The notes: generated from the sequence alone by a model not told the origin. A stretch of DNA of 27,838 nt from CAWEHT01 sp963808455 (GCA_963808455.1 CAWEHT010000358.1:1-27838); one strand, 5' to 3'. Shown: positions 17,746 through 26,712, counted from the stretch's first letter. Numbers and translations: made by a program.

Positions 17746-17771
17746 GGGTTCCGTAGAAAACTACGGAACCC
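17746..17771 (-). terminator. Perfect 11-bp hairpin between the NarL-like gene and mcp1
   Basis: GGGTTCCGTAG and CTACGGAACCC pair perfectly around a four-base loop (TTTT on the minus strand). It lies 64 bases after the narL-like stop and 97 bases before mcp1. On the minus strand TTACGATTAA follows, so the U-tract is poor. It may terminate the kinase/regulator transcript, or it may be a binding site for a dimeric regulator. Confidence 0.45.
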
Positions 17772-17834
17772 TAAGCGAGGGAGGGCCAGAAGTACTATAT
17801 GGGCCGGCCGCACGAGCCCATGGACGCGAGGCGA

Positions 17835-18485
17835 CTAGCCATCCTGTGGCACGACCCCCCGAGAGATCGCGTAACGCAGCAGGTCGGCCTGCGAACGGAG
17901 ATCGAGCTTATGCATCAGATTGGACCGGTGCGTTTCCACGGTCCGTGGGCTGAGAGAGAGGCGCTCCGCGATGTCGGCGTTGCCAGACCCTTCGGCTGCC
18001 AGCCGCAGGATCTCCTTCTCGCGAGGGGTCAGCCTATCGTAGGAGTCGAGGATGGTGGGCTGGGTCTTGCCGACATAGGCCTTGATCATCCGGTCGGAAA
18101 GGGGAGGGCTGAGGTAGGCCCGCCCGGCCAGGGCCTCGTGCACGGCCTGGATCAGGTCGGCCGCCAGGGATTCCTTGAGCACGTAAGCATCCGCGCCAAG
18201 GCGGAGGGTCTTGACCACGTAGGCTTCGTTGGAGTGCATGGACAACACGACAATGCGGGTGCCGGGCCAGGACTTTCGCACGCGTTCGATGACGTCCAGG
18301 CCGCTCAGGCCCGGCATGGTCAGATCCAGCACCAGGAGGTCGGGCTGAAAGCGCCCGAGCAGAGCCAACGTCTCCAGCCCATCGCCGGCCTCACCTACCA
18401 CGCGGAGATGAGGCTCAGCTGCCAGCAATGCCCGTATCCCCAGGCGAACCAGCTGGTGATCATCGGCCAGCACGATCGTAGTCAT
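17835..18485 (-). CDS. NarL/LuxR-family response regulator
   Basis: 216 residues. The receiver (1-120) has D8/D9 and phospho-acceptor D54 (LLVLDLTMPGLSG), VVLSMHS and LKES with the conserved Lys. The C-terminal LuxR-type helix-turn-helix (about 150-210) has LTPREKEILRLAAEG and SPRTVETHRSNLMHKL. It lies 37 bases after the histidine kinase on the same strand and is its evident partner. It is a DNA-binding transcription factor; its targets are unknown. The palindrome and hairpin just downstream, before the chemosensory operon, make control of that operon possible. Confidence 0.95.
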   Translation of the reverse strand: MTTIVLADDHQLVRLGIRALLAAEPHLRVVGEAGDGLETLALLGRFQPDLLVLDLTMPGLSGLDVIERVRKSWPGTRIVVLSMHSNEAYVVKTLRLGADAYVLKESLAADLIQAVHEALAGRAYLSPPLSDRMIKAYVGKTQPTILDSYDRLTPREKEILRLAAEGSGNADIAERLSLSPRTVETHRSNLMHKLDLRSQADLLRYAISRGVVPQDG

Positions 18486-18522
18486 TTGGACCGCCTCTCC
18501 TATCCTGGAATCCTGCCCGGGG

Positions 18523-19605
18523 CTATTGAGGCGCCTCTACAAGGGGTATCCGGGCCCTCAAATAGGTGCCGGCGCCGGGGGAGGATTCAATGGTCAATTC
18601 GCCTCCCACCACGCTGGCTCGCTCGCGCATACCAGTCAGGCCGGCCGATCTGTCGTCGGCCAGCGCAGCCATGGGATCAAAGCCCCGGCCGGCATCCTGG
18701 ATGTGCAGCTCGAGGGTGCCGTAGGTCGCCAGGAGACGCACGTTCACCAGAGACACGGTGGCGTGGCGCGCCACGTTCGTCAACCCTTCCTGCGCGATCC
18801 TGTAGACGGCCGTTTCCAGGTCTGGCGGGAAGCGGCGCTCTGCGACGCCGTCGTGTTCGAACAGCACCTGCACCCCTGTCTGGGCCTCGTAGCGCTCGAA
18901 ATGCCACAAGAGGGCCGGCAGCAGGCCCAGATCGTCAAGCATCTGAGGGCGCAGATCCAGGGACAGTGTGCGCACCTGGGCCATCAGCTGGATGACGATC
19001 GCGCTGGCCTCATCAAGACCGTGAACAAAGGCCTGAGGCAGCGATGCCCGGGACATGTCCAGCGTGAGCTTCAGCCCGGTCAGCTCCTGGCCGATCTGGT
19101 CATGCAACTCCCTGGCGATATAGAGGCGCTCGGCCTCCTGCGCCTCGAGCAGGCGCAGTCTCAGAACTTTGAGGTCCACGGCTTGCCGCGCCGATGCGTC
19201 GTGTGCCAATTCTTGTTCCGTGAGCTCCTCGAGCGGCAAAAAGACTGCGAGCGACTTGCCCACGAGCGAGTCCAAACTTACGCCGAGCAGGCGCAAGGCG
19301 GCCACGTTGGCATTCCGCACGATGCCGTGCAGGTCTATGACCAGGTAGGCATCCGGCAAAAGATCGAACAGGTCGTGCCAGCGGGTGCGCTCGTTCTCCA
19401 ACAGCACCGAGCTTGCCACGAATTCTTCGATCTGGTTGTGGAGTTCACCGTTCGCCGCCTGAATCGCGATGGCAGCCGCCTCGAACTCAACGAAACCATC
19501 GGACGGCGCGTCCGGCAGAGGACGTGCGTTGCCGGCTTCCGGCAGCAACAAGGTCACGCGATCCTGGAAGGCCTGGACTTGCTCGAGCAGCTCGGTGATG
19601 TTCAT
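18523..19605 (-). CDS. Cytoplasmic PAS histidine kinase, NarX/DegS type
   Basis: 360 residues with no transmembrane segment. An N-terminal coiled coil (to about 75) is followed by a PAS domain (about 76-140, DLLPDAYLVIDLHGIVRNAN) and a HisKA_3 dimerisation domain with H168 in RELHDQIGQEL. The HATPase has N box RIAQEGLTNVARHA (269-282), DAGRGFD and GLTGMRERA. PAS without a membrane anchor suggests a cytoplasmic redox, gas or ligand signal, but no cofactor-binding residue can be named. It phosphorylates the adjacent NarL-like regulator. A promoter lies about 160 bases upstream. Confidence 0.95.
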   Translation of the reverse strand: MNITELLEQVQAFQDRVTLLLPEAGNARPLPDAPSDGFVEFEAAAIAIQAANGELHNQIEEFVASSVLLENERTRWHDLFDLLPDAYLVIDLHGIVRNANVAALRLLGVSLDSLVGKSLAVFLPLEELTEQELAHDASARQAVDLKVLRLRLLEAQEAERLYIARELHDQIGQELTGLKLTLDMSRASLPQAFVHGLDEASAIVIQLMAQVRTLSLDLRPQMLDDLGLLPALLWHFERYEAQTGVQVLFEHDGVAERRFPPDLETAVYRIAQEGLTNVARHATVSLVNVRLLATYGTLELHIQDAGRGFDPMAALADDRSAGLTGMRERASVVGGELTIESSPGAGTYLRARIPLVEAPQ

Positions 19606-19773
19606 CGTGGTTGGCGGTCCGAACCATCGGGAACGTGCTTATTCGTACTTGCCTCCATGGCATGCAGGCAAGTCCACCGTCCCCGGGGCCGCTCCACGAC
19701 GTCCAGCATTTACGGGGCCGAAATTGCCACAGACATATTCCCGGCAGTTGCACTTGCCAGCATCGTAGTGTGC

Positions 19774-19802
19774 ATTATACATCGTTTGCCGGCCAGCCAC
19801 AA
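19774..19802 (-). promoter_or_regulatory. Promoter of the histidine kinase/NarL operon
   Basis: On the minus strand a perfect -10 TATAAT (19774-19779) lies 17 bases after TTGTGG (19797-19802, 4 of 6 matches to TTGACA). The start would fall near 19767, giving a 5' leader of about 160 bases before the kinase ATG. Confidence 0.7.
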
Positions 19803-19964
19803 TACCTGAAATTTCGTAGCGTGCGTTGTCGTGGTGGCAACCGATTGCATCCTGCATTGCACGGTCTGCCGCGTCAGCTGGAGGCCAGCAAGACCCTGGC
19901 GTTCGAGGGGAAACGGGGCTGTTCGCGCCTACGATTCTGAGGTTGGCGGCGGATGCTACCGGGG

Positions 19965-20012
19965 CGGTGACGGCCCTCACTTGCAAGGGCTGTAGCAAGT
20001 TGGCCGTCACCG
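19965..20012. repeat. Long hairpin: 11-bp outer and 6-bp inner stem
   Basis: CGGTGACGGCC (19965-19975) pairs with GGCCGTCACCG (20002-20012). Inside, ACTTGC (19979-19984) pairs with GCAAGT (19995-20000) around ten bases. There is no T-run on either side, so it is not an ordinary terminator. A REP element or structured RNA are alternatives. Confidence 0.6.
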
Positions 20013-20143
20013 GGTAGCCGCACAACCGGCAGGGCTCAGGGGGTTGAGATCGTGCGCCTGCCGTTTGGCTGGCGGCTCATCGCCTTGATCGACCTGCGGA
20101 TGCTGATCCGCCGGCCGTCAAGATCATCCCGATGGTTGCAGTA

Positions 20144-20467
20144 CTAGTTCAGATGGGGCAACAGCTTGCCAAGCAGGCGATCTTTAGGCTGGTAGCCGAC
20201 GATCGTCTCCAGAAGGTCCCCGTTCTTGAAAACCAGCAGGGTGGGGATCCCCATCACGCCATATTGCGAAGGCACGTTGGGGTTGCTGTCCACATCCAGC
20301 GTGGTCAATTTGATCTGCGAGGCGTATTGGGTCGCGATTTCGTCCAGGACAGGTGCCAGACGTTTGCACGGCGCGCACCATTCAGCCCACAGGTCGGCTA
20401 TGGTGAGCATGGGTGATTCAAGGACTTCGGCTTGAAAGGTTGCATCTGTGACTTCGATGTGTGCCAT
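20144..20467 (-). CDS. trxA: Thioredoxin
   Basis: Small cytoplasmic dithiol oxidoreductase of 107 residues. It has the active site WAEWCAPCK (C31, C34), where Ala-Pro stands in place of the commonest Gly-Pro, the cis-proline loop GIPTLLVF, and the normal thioredoxin length. The start at 20467 (MAHIEVTD) is chosen because the upstream promoter would start transcription near 20498, leaving the ATG at 20506 outside the mRNA. An ATG at 20494 remains possible, giving nine more residues. Probably a single-gene transcript reducing ribonucleotide reductase, peroxiredoxins and similar targets (family knowledge). Confidence 0.95.
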   Translation of the reverse strand: MAHIEVTDATFQAEVLESPMLTIADLWAEWCAPCKRLAPVLDEIATQYASQIKLTTLDVDSNPNVPSQYGVMGIPTLLVFKNGDLLETIVGYQPKDRLLGKLLPHLN

Positions 20468-20504
20468 CTTCGGGCTCGCTCCACTCACTGGCATTACCAG
20501 GATC

Positions 20505-20534
20505 ATGGTACCTCGAAGGGGAGGCCTTTGTCAA
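20505..20534 (-). promoter_or_regulatory. Promoter of the thioredoxin gene
   Basis: On the minus strand a perfect -35 TTGACA (20529-20534) and a -10-like TACCAT (20505-20510) are separated by 18 bases. The predicted start near 20498 decides the translation start of trxA. Confidence 0.6.
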
Positions 20535-20673
20535 ACAGGCTGGAAGGCTTCAGGTGGACATCAAGGGAATTAGTATCAATAAGATGCACGAAATGAGAGG
20601 GGCAGTACGAACATGGCCCGCTTTTTGCGGTAAACATGGAGCACATTCCTCTTGTGGGTTCCCGCTCGGACCC

Positions 20674-21819
20674 TCAGGGCAGCGGGATGGTGATGTCCTG
20701 TCCTATTGGCGACCAATAGGGCGGCTGCAAGTCGTTGGCCCGGGCGATGTCGAGCCAGCGCAAGGGGGTCCCATAGACGGCCTGGGAGATCGACCAGAGC
20801 GTATCGCCTTCCTTTACGCGATAACTTGGCGCCACCTTCAGGTACTGGAGATCGACGTCGGTGACCCCTGGCGCCCCTCGCACGGCCTCCTCCAACTGGT
20901 AGCGGGTCAGGACACTGGCTACCTGGCCGCGCAGCAGGACCACATCGCCGTGTTGCTCGACCTGGATCTTCGCCGCGTCGGACCCGAGCACGGTCTTCAT
21001 GGCGGCCTGGACCGGCCCTTGCAGGTCGGGAGCCGTTGCCGTTGGCCTGGGGCTCGGGGCGGCAGTCGGCGTTGGCACGGGCGAGGAAGTTGGCGTCGCC
21101 GAGGGCTGATCGGTTGATTCGGCAGTGGTGCCGAAGGCCACGAGCGCGCCGGTGGGGCCCCCCAGTGCAGCGATAGCCGGCGGCGAGGTGCTCGGCTCTG
21201 TGGCCATCGCGTTCGGTGCGGTCGGCGTTGCGCTGACGGCCGCTAACTCGCCGGGGCCCGCTGCCGGGCCGGCCGGTCCCAGCCGCTGCCAGGCCAGGAT
21301 GCATGCGAGCCCGCACACGAACGCCAGACAGGCCAGGGCCACTGTGCGCAAGCGGTTCCGCCTCGCGGTCTGGGCTTGCTGTTGGCTTTCAGCCAGCTGT
21401 GCCTGACGCTCGGCCTGCATCTCGTTCGCTTCGAGCTGGGCAAGGTAGGCCAGCCCCTGTTCAGCGGCCGGGTCGCCCGGCGCTGCCCGCAGTGCTTGCT
21501 GCCACGCATGGCGAGCCTGCTCCCACTGGCCTTGCCTGGCGTAGAGCTTGCCCAGCAGCGCCAGTGCCGCGTGCGGCCATTCCTCCGGGTCGCGCCCTGA
21601 GCCCGGGACAAGGTCCCCACGCACACTCTGTTCGAGCAGGAGGATTGCCTTGGCGACGTCGCCTGCCCGTGCGGCGCGCAAACCCGCGTTATACAGCAAG
21701 TCGGCCTGCCGTTGTAAATAGATGGCGGCGGCCAAGTCGGCCCCACAAACCGGGCAGGCAGTGCTTTCCGGGTCCAGCGGCGTCTGGCACGCCGGACAGG
21801 TCAGCTCGCGAGATCGCAT
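20674..21819 (-). CDS. Membrane protein with zinc ribbon, TPR, BON and LysM domains
   Basis: 381 residues, not a named family. An N-terminal zinc ribbon has C8, C11, C22 and C25 (CPAC, CPVC). TPR-like helices span 35-125 (AGDVAKAILLLEQS, GQWEQARHAWQQAL). A Gln/Ala coiled coil spans 128-155. One transmembrane helix (157-177) is preceded by RRNRLR, so the N-terminus is cytoplasmic. A Thr/Pro/Ser-rich extracytoplasmic linker spans 190-265. A BON domain spans 266-328 (VVLLRGQVASVLTRYQLEEAVRGAPGV). A LysM domain spans 333-380 (YRVKEGDTLWSISQAVYG). LysM suggests peptidoglycan binding, so the protein would link a cytoplasmic assembly to the wall. Its ATG lacks a strong ribosome binding site but overlaps a possible 32-codon leader frame. 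Confidence 0.88.
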   Translation of the reverse strand: MRSRELTCPACQTPLDPESTACPVCGADLAAAIYLQRQADLLYNAGLRAARAGDVAKAILLLEQSVRGDLVPGSGRDPEEWPHAALALLGKLYARQGQWEQARHAWQQALRAAPGDPAAEQGLAYLAQLEANEMQAERQAQLAESQQQAQTARRNRLRTVALACLAFVCGLACILAWQRLGPAGPAAGPGELAAVSATPTAPNAMATEPSTSPPAIAALGGPTGALVAFGTTAESTDQPSATPTSSPVPTPTAAPSPRPTATAPDLQGPVQAAMKTVLGSDAAKIQVEQHGDVVLLRGQVASVLTRYQLEEAVRGAPGVTDVDLQYLKVAPSYRVKEGDTLWSISQAVYGTPLRWLDIARANDLQPPYWSPIGQDITIPLP

Positions 21820-21899
21820 GTCTGTCTCTGTTGCCGGCGGCGCGGTGCCACCCGGGCCACGTCGGCCAGGGCCCGATCGCTGTTCGATGTCCTTTGCAT
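21801..21899 (-). CDS. Possible 32-residue leader frame overlapping the LysM gene
   Basis: ATG at 21899 is preceded by AGGAAAGG at ideal spacing, a better ribosome binding site than that of the downstream gene. The frame gives a short basic peptide (ending PRRRQQRQTCDLAS) and stops inside the start of the LysM gene, so it could couple translation. No homologue is recognised. An unneeded open frame, or a frameshifted N-terminal extension, are alternatives. Confidence 0.3.
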   Translation of the reverse strand: MQRTSNSDRALADVARVAPRRRQQRQTCDLAS

Positions 21900-21925
21900 C
21901 GGTAACCTTTCCTCGCTTTATGAGC

Positions 21926-22426
21926 TCAGCGATGCCGGGCGGTGATGACTTTGGCGCGGCGCAGGGTTTCTCCTTTCAGCCGATAGCCCGTCGTCACTTC
22001 TTCGACCACCGTCTTGTCGGGCACCTCCTTGTTGTCTACCGTGCGCACCACCTCCATGACGGCAGGATCCACCGCCCGCCCAAGCGCGGGGATCCGCTGC
22101 ACGCCGCGCCTGGTCAACTTTTGCTGGAAAAGCCTGCGCGCGCTCCGGATATCTTCGACAAGCCGGCTATACGCTTCTTCGCCGCGGTGCAGGGGCTCCG
22201 TAGGGGCCAGCAGGCTATCCAGGGCATCCGCGACTTCCAGAAGGTCGGCCAGATCCTGGCGCCTGCCCTGCTCGGCCTGTTCGTGCTCGCTCTCCAGCGT
22301 GCTTTGCAGCTTCGCGATACGGGCATAGAGTTTCTGCACTTCTGCCACGAGCGAGAAGCGCTCGCTCAGCCTGGCAGGAACCGGCACAGGTTGTTCGGTG
22401 ATTGCCAGGGCGTCGGGTGTGGGCAT
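21926..22426 (-). CDS. grpE: GrpE-like nucleotide exchange factor
   Basis: 166 residues. An N-terminal coiled coil (about 25-60: VAEVQKLYARIAKLQSTLE) is followed by a four-helix region (LADLLEVADALDSLL). The C-terminal beta domain has RGVQRIPALGRAVDPAVMEVV, KTVVEEVTTGYRLKGETLRRAKVITA, the GrpE signature region. GrpE releases ADP from DnaK. No dnaK or dnaJ is nearby, and the sequence is divergent (GRAVDPAVMEVV where the usual form is GxxFDPxxHEAV), so this may be a second, specialised copy. The start at 22426 has AGGAG upstream and lies 16 bases after the transferase stop. Confidence 0.82.
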   Translation of the reverse strand: MPTPDALAITEQPVPVPARLSERFSLVAEVQKLYARIAKLQSTLESEHEQAEQGRRQDLADLLEVADALDSLLAPTEPLHRGEEAYSRLVEDIRSARRLFQQKLTRRGVQRIPALGRAVDPAVMEVVRTVDNKEVPDKTVVEEVTTGYRLKGETLRRAKVITARHR

Positions 22427-22442
22427 ACTGACTCCTGTTCCC

Positions 22443-23985
22443 TCAACCCAGTTGCGGCACGATGGCCCCGAAGAGGGCATACACGGCGAGCAACGAAAGG
22501 CCCGCGTACGGGGCAGCAAACATGAGCCCGTGGAGGAGGCGAGCGCTCCGGCTTTCTTCGGCGCAGGATACGCACGAGCAGGCCGCTAGGATGGTCGCCC
22601 CGACCAGGGCCATAGCGATGGGCCACTTTGGCAGAGAATGGGCCGCAAGCAGACCCCAGCCTGCCAGGGCCACAGCCAGGAAGAGCAGGCCGCCTGCCAG
22701 GAGCCGGAGGTTGCCGGGCGACCGCAGCGCCTGATCCCAGCCCAGGCCGAAGGCGATCGCCACCGGGATCAGGGCCGTGAACAGGTATCGTCCCTGGAAT
22801 TGGACAAACTGACCGTTGTACCAGGCGTAAACCAGCACCGAGAAAACGGCCGAAGCCGCCAGGACGCGCAGTGCCAGACGCTGGCCGGCCGTGAGTGTCG
22901 CACCTATCCTGGCCTGGCGCTCGTGGAGCGCGAGCCCGCCGGCCACGGTGAGGCTCAGCACGGCCAGGGCCTGGTAGATGCGTACATCCACGAAGACACC
23001 CATCCAGCCAAACACTGCCCAGAAGCTCTCGAATGTCTCGATGATCAACTGGCGAACGTAGGGACCCCAGCCGTGGAGGGCCAGGTAGTCGGCCGGGCGT
23101 AGCTGGCCGACGACGATGAGGTCGTGGCGGCGTAGGCCCAGGAAGTCCGGCCAGCCATAGACGTGCAGATCGCGCGCGTACCACGGCAGCGCCAGCAGTG
23201 CTGCCGGCAGGCCCACCAGGCAAAGATCACGCGCGATGCGGCCGGCGTCCGCCCGTTGGCGCCGCCAATCCCAGGCCAGCACGCCGAGGATCAAGGCCAG
23301 AGCGAAGTAAGCCGTCGTCTTGGTGAGGGCGATCAAGCCCAGCAGGATGCCCAACCACAGCAAGCGACGGACGGGCGCCGCCTTTCCGGGCGAGGTCCCC
23401 TCGGCAGACAGCACCCACTCCACGAGGGCGAACAACACGGCGGCAAGCAGCAATTCGGCCAGCGTGTCGTTGCCGGCCTGGGCAGCCGCGGCGAGGTTGC
23501 GGGGCAAGAAGGCGATGAAAGCCGCCGTGCCGAGCGCGAGTGACGGCCTGGCCGGCAGGATGCGACGGGCGACAGCATAGCCGAGCAGAATGATCCCCGC
23601 GCCCTGGATCACTGAGAACAGGCGCAGGGCCAGCAGGCCCGGCGCGGGGGTGGCCCAGGGGCCCGGCGCGTTGGCGAAGAGGCCGTAGACGGGCGCGGCG
23701 AGCGCGTAATAAAGCGGAGGCTGGTGGGATTCATAGCGCAGGCTGTCTATCGACATATCCGGTGGGAATCGCGCCGATGTGAGCTGGTTCAGGTAAGCTT
23801 GCGCATAGTCACCTTGCTGCCAGGACCGGGAAATGCCCATTCTCGGCCAGATAGCGCACATAGTTATAGTGCGCCGGCTCATCCGGCGCCTGCCAGGCCG
23901 GCGTATAGATGGCATACAGCGAGGCCAGCACGAAGTAGACCAGCAGTATAAGGAGCAATGCCGCGCACGTACGGTTGAAGCTCAT
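22443..23985 (-). pseudogene. ArnT/PMT-like multispanning membrane glycosyltransferase, one frameshift
   Basis: About 514 residues when repaired. A first hydrophobic helix (MSFNRTCAALLLILLVYFVL) is followed by the loop with the catalytic-type acidic pair in APDEPAHYNYV. Later comes ESHQPPLYYALAAP, the second conserved loop of GT39/GT83-type transferases, then about ten hydrophobic helices. This family moves sugars from polyprenyl-phosphate donors to proteins or lipids outside the membrane. The frame is lost at 23820-23824: FPVL should continue QQGDYAQAY, and one G is extra (CTGGCAGC for CTGCAGC). The repaired start at 23985 is the only ATG giving the signal-anchor helix. The substrate is unknown. 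Confidence 0.82.
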
Positions 23986-24025
23986 GGGGGCCTATTGTAA
24001 TGCTGGGGCATCCAGAGGCCAAACC

Positions 24026-24107
24026 AGGGAATAGGGAGCAGGGAGTAGGGAGTAGGGAATGGAAACAGGCTCTATGTTCTTTTCGCTAATTTCTATTCCC
24101 TAATCCC
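24026..24107. repeat. GGGAGTA-type short tandem repeats with inverted copy
   Basis: Between ftsK and the transferase, GGGAATA, GGGAGCA, GGGAGTA, GGGAGTA, GGGAAT follow one another (24027-24060). The last arm (24048-24060) is inverted at 24095-24107 (ATTCCCTAATCCC, 12 of 13 pairs), giving a stem with a 34-base loop. Degenerate GGGA-type repeats of this kind occur in intergenic DNA of cyanobacteria and Chloroflexota. It may also act as a transcription end for ftsK. Confidence 0.6.
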
Positions 24108-24122
24108 GGTTCTTTATTCCCG

Positions 24123-26712
24123 TTACTCGGGCAACACCTCGCGCCCATGCCCGCCGCCTTGGTCCGGGCCGATGACGCCCTGCTCCTCGAGCTCGTCGAT
24201 CAGCCGGGCTGCACGCGAGTAGCCGATGCGCAGACGGCGTTGGAGCAGCGAGACGCTGGCACGGCCTGCCTTGCGCACCTCCTCCGAGGCCTGGCGGTAC
24301 AGATCATCTTCCGGGGGGGCCGCGCCGGCGGTGGCAGCCAGATCGTCCCAGGGCGGCGGCTCGGCAGGTGGGCCCGCCGGCGATGGCGGGCGCAGCCCCG
24401 CGCCCCTCCAGTCACTGGCCGGTTCGGGCGACGTGTCAGGGCCCGTGCCTTCCGTAGCCTGCGGCGCGCCGCCGGTTGGCGCGTCGGCCTGGGCCGGCAA
24501 ACCTGCGGTCTGGCGCTCACTCCCTGGCGGGCGCACGCCCCGCCAGTATTGCACAAGGAGCTGGGTCTCGTGATCGGCCACGAAACAGCCTTGCAGGCGC
24601 TGCAGCTTGCTGGCGTCGGGAGCCATGAAGAGCATATCGCCGCGCCCCAGCAGCTGTTCGGCGCCCGGCGTGTCCAGGATCACGCGGCTATCGATTTGCG
24701 ATGTGACGGCAAAAGCGATGCGCGCCGGGGAAATTGGCCTTGATCAGGCCGGTGACCACGTCCACGCTGGGCCGCTGCGTCGCAATGACCAGATGGATGC
24801 CGGTCGCCCGTGCCATCTGGGCGAGACGGCAGATGTGGCGCTCCACGTCTTCAGGCGCTGAGAGCATCAGGTCGGCCAGCTCGTCGACCAGGATCACGAT
24901 GTACGGCAGGATGGTCTCGCCGTGGGCCGCGGCCTTCTCGTTGTGGGCGATGATGTTGCGCACCGAGGCTTTGGCGAACAGCTTGTAGCGCCGCTCCATC
25001 TCCTGGGTGGCCCACTGCAGGACAGGCACGGTCCGCTCCACGTCGACGACCACGGGCGCTAGGAGATGGGGGATGCCGTTGTAGACCGTCAGTTCCACGC
25101 GCTTGGGGTCGATCATCAGGAAGCGCAGGTTGTCGGGCGTGTGGGTCAGCAGCAAGGCCGTGATGATCGTGTTGACACAGACCGACTTGCCGGATCCGGT
25201 CGCGCCGGCAATGAGCAGGTGCGGCATGCGCGCCAGGTCCGCCACCACGGCCTGGCCCGACACATCGCGCCCGAGGCCGAAGACGAGCTCACCCCGGCTT
25301 ACCCGATAATCTTCCGAATCCATCACGCCGCGCAGGGAAACCAGCGAGACCTGCGTGTTGGGCACTTCCACACCCACCACGTCTCTGCCCGGCACCGGAG
25401 CCTCGATGCGCAGAGGAGAAGCCGAGAGAGCCAGGGCCAGATCGTTGGACAGCGATTGGATCTGTGCCACCCGCACCCGCACGGATTTCTCCTCGCCCTT
25501 GCGGTTCTTGCGCACGATAACGCCGGGCCGCAGGCCGAACTGGGTGACCGCCGGCCCCTGGTTGATCTCGACCACCTGGACGGGCACACCGAAACCTTCC
25601 AGGGTCTTCTCGATGATGATGGCCCGCTGGCGCAAGTCAACGCTCTGGATGTCCAGCTCGTTGGTATCTTCCAGGATATCGCCGACGTTGGGCAGCTGCC
25701 AGGACTGTCCCGCTTCGCCGGCAGGTGCGGGAGTCTGCGGCGTGCCGTTGGCCCGCCCCTCGCGGGAGGGCCTTGTGGCTTGCCCCGGAGCAACTGCCGT
25801 GCCGGCCGGCTGGCCTGCCGCCTCGGTCTGGTTTCCGCCTTCAGTCTCCGGCTTTGCCGCGCTTTCCCCCGGGTTCTTAGCCCCTGCGGCGGAAACGATC
25901 TGCTCCGCACGGGCTTGCCCTGATCCCTGCGCGGTAGCGTCTGGGATGGGCCGGTCCGCTTTCCCGGCAATCACCGGCGCCGGGATCGGGCCGCCCGCCA
26001 GCGGCGGGGCTTGACGGGACGCCACGCGGACCCGCTGCCAGAGCCTTTTGGGCCATTCTGGCCATGCGGGCCCCTTTAGCGCACCCCCGGGCACGGGCTG
26101 CGCGCCGTCGAGCGGCAACGGCAAATGCACAGGGAGGCCCTTGCGTTCGGATTGGCGACGGCGCACGGCTGCCACGGCGGCCAGCAGGGCGCCCCGCAGC
26201 CGGCCGAAAGACGTGCCGCTGACCAGGAATACCCCGGCTGCTGCAGCGATGGCCAGCGCGCCGATCGAGGCCGGCACGTCAAGCACGGGCACCAGGAGTT
26301 GCCCGATCAACCAACCGGTGGCTCCGCCCTCGGCCTGGAATTGATCGGGGGCCCAGTCGTTCCATAGTGCCCCGCTCAACGCCAGATGTGCCAGCCCTTC
26401 GAACGCCAGGAACAGGATGAACGCGCCCAGGATATGGCTCCCGGAAAGCCCTTGACCATCGAGCATCTCGCGCAAGATGAGCCACAGCCCGATCGCACCG
26501 GCCAGGATCGGCACCAGCCAGGCGCCGATCCCGAAAGTCCAGCGCAGACCCTCGACCAGCTTGCCCGTGGCAGCGCTGCGAGTGGGCGTCAGCAACGTGA
26601 GCAAAGTCAAGAACGCCACCACCACCAGGGCCGATCCGATGGTCTCCGGCCTGAAGAAGGCAGCCAGGTTCGAACGGCGTACCGGCTTGGCCCTTGTCTT
26701 GCGCTTTGCCAT
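24123..26712 (-). pseudogene. ftsK: FtsK/SpoIIIE DNA translocase, one frameshift before the gamma domain
   Basis: Septal DNA pump that moves chromosome termini. About 862 residues when repaired. The N-terminus has four hydrophobic helices (about 26-42, 62-80, 92-112, 150-165). A Pro/Ala/Gly-rich linker spans 190-335. The alpha domain starts near 340 (LPNVGDILE). The RecA-like motor has Walker A GATGSGKSV (503-511) and Walker B IVILVDELADLM (605-616). Near 24725-24730 CCCC should be CCC, so that ANFPARIAFAVTSQIDSRVILDTPGAEQLLGRGDMLF reads on. The C-terminal winged-helix gamma domain (EVRKAGRASVSLLQRRLRIGYSRAARLIDELEEQGVIGP) contacts KOPS-like sites in the family. An indel in a homopolymer of an essential gene points to sequence error. 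Confidence 0.92.

Larger units (their letters stand above)
19606..20143. other. Intergenic region between histidine kinase and thioredoxin genes
   Basis: About 540 bases without a supported gene. It holds the kinase promoter and a strong hairpin, described separately. A minus-strand frame covering 19639-20025 contains CGYPVT, GCHHD and CNCREYVC-like cysteine/histidine groups, but has no ribosome binding site, no family resemblance and mixed codon use. No tRNA was found. Confidence 0.5.

Noticed and set aside
17746..17771. Confident rho-independent terminator
   Set aside because: The stem is perfect but the following minus-strand sequence is TTACGATTAA, not a U-tract; kept only as a tentative call.
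19639..20025. Cys-rich minus-strand frame upstream of the kinase
   Set aside because: No ribosome binding site, contains the hairpin and the kinase promoter, no recognisable domain.
21841..21853. Second exact T-box core (GGGTGGCACCGCG on the minus strand) before the LysM gene
   Set aside because: The preceding gene ends about 70 bases upstream, leaving no room for Stem I. There is no terminator or sequestering helix, and the regulated gene is not amino-acid related. Chance match in GC-rich DNA.
24026..24107. CRISPR-like array
   Set aside because: Units are 7 bases and contiguous, with no spacers and no cas genes.
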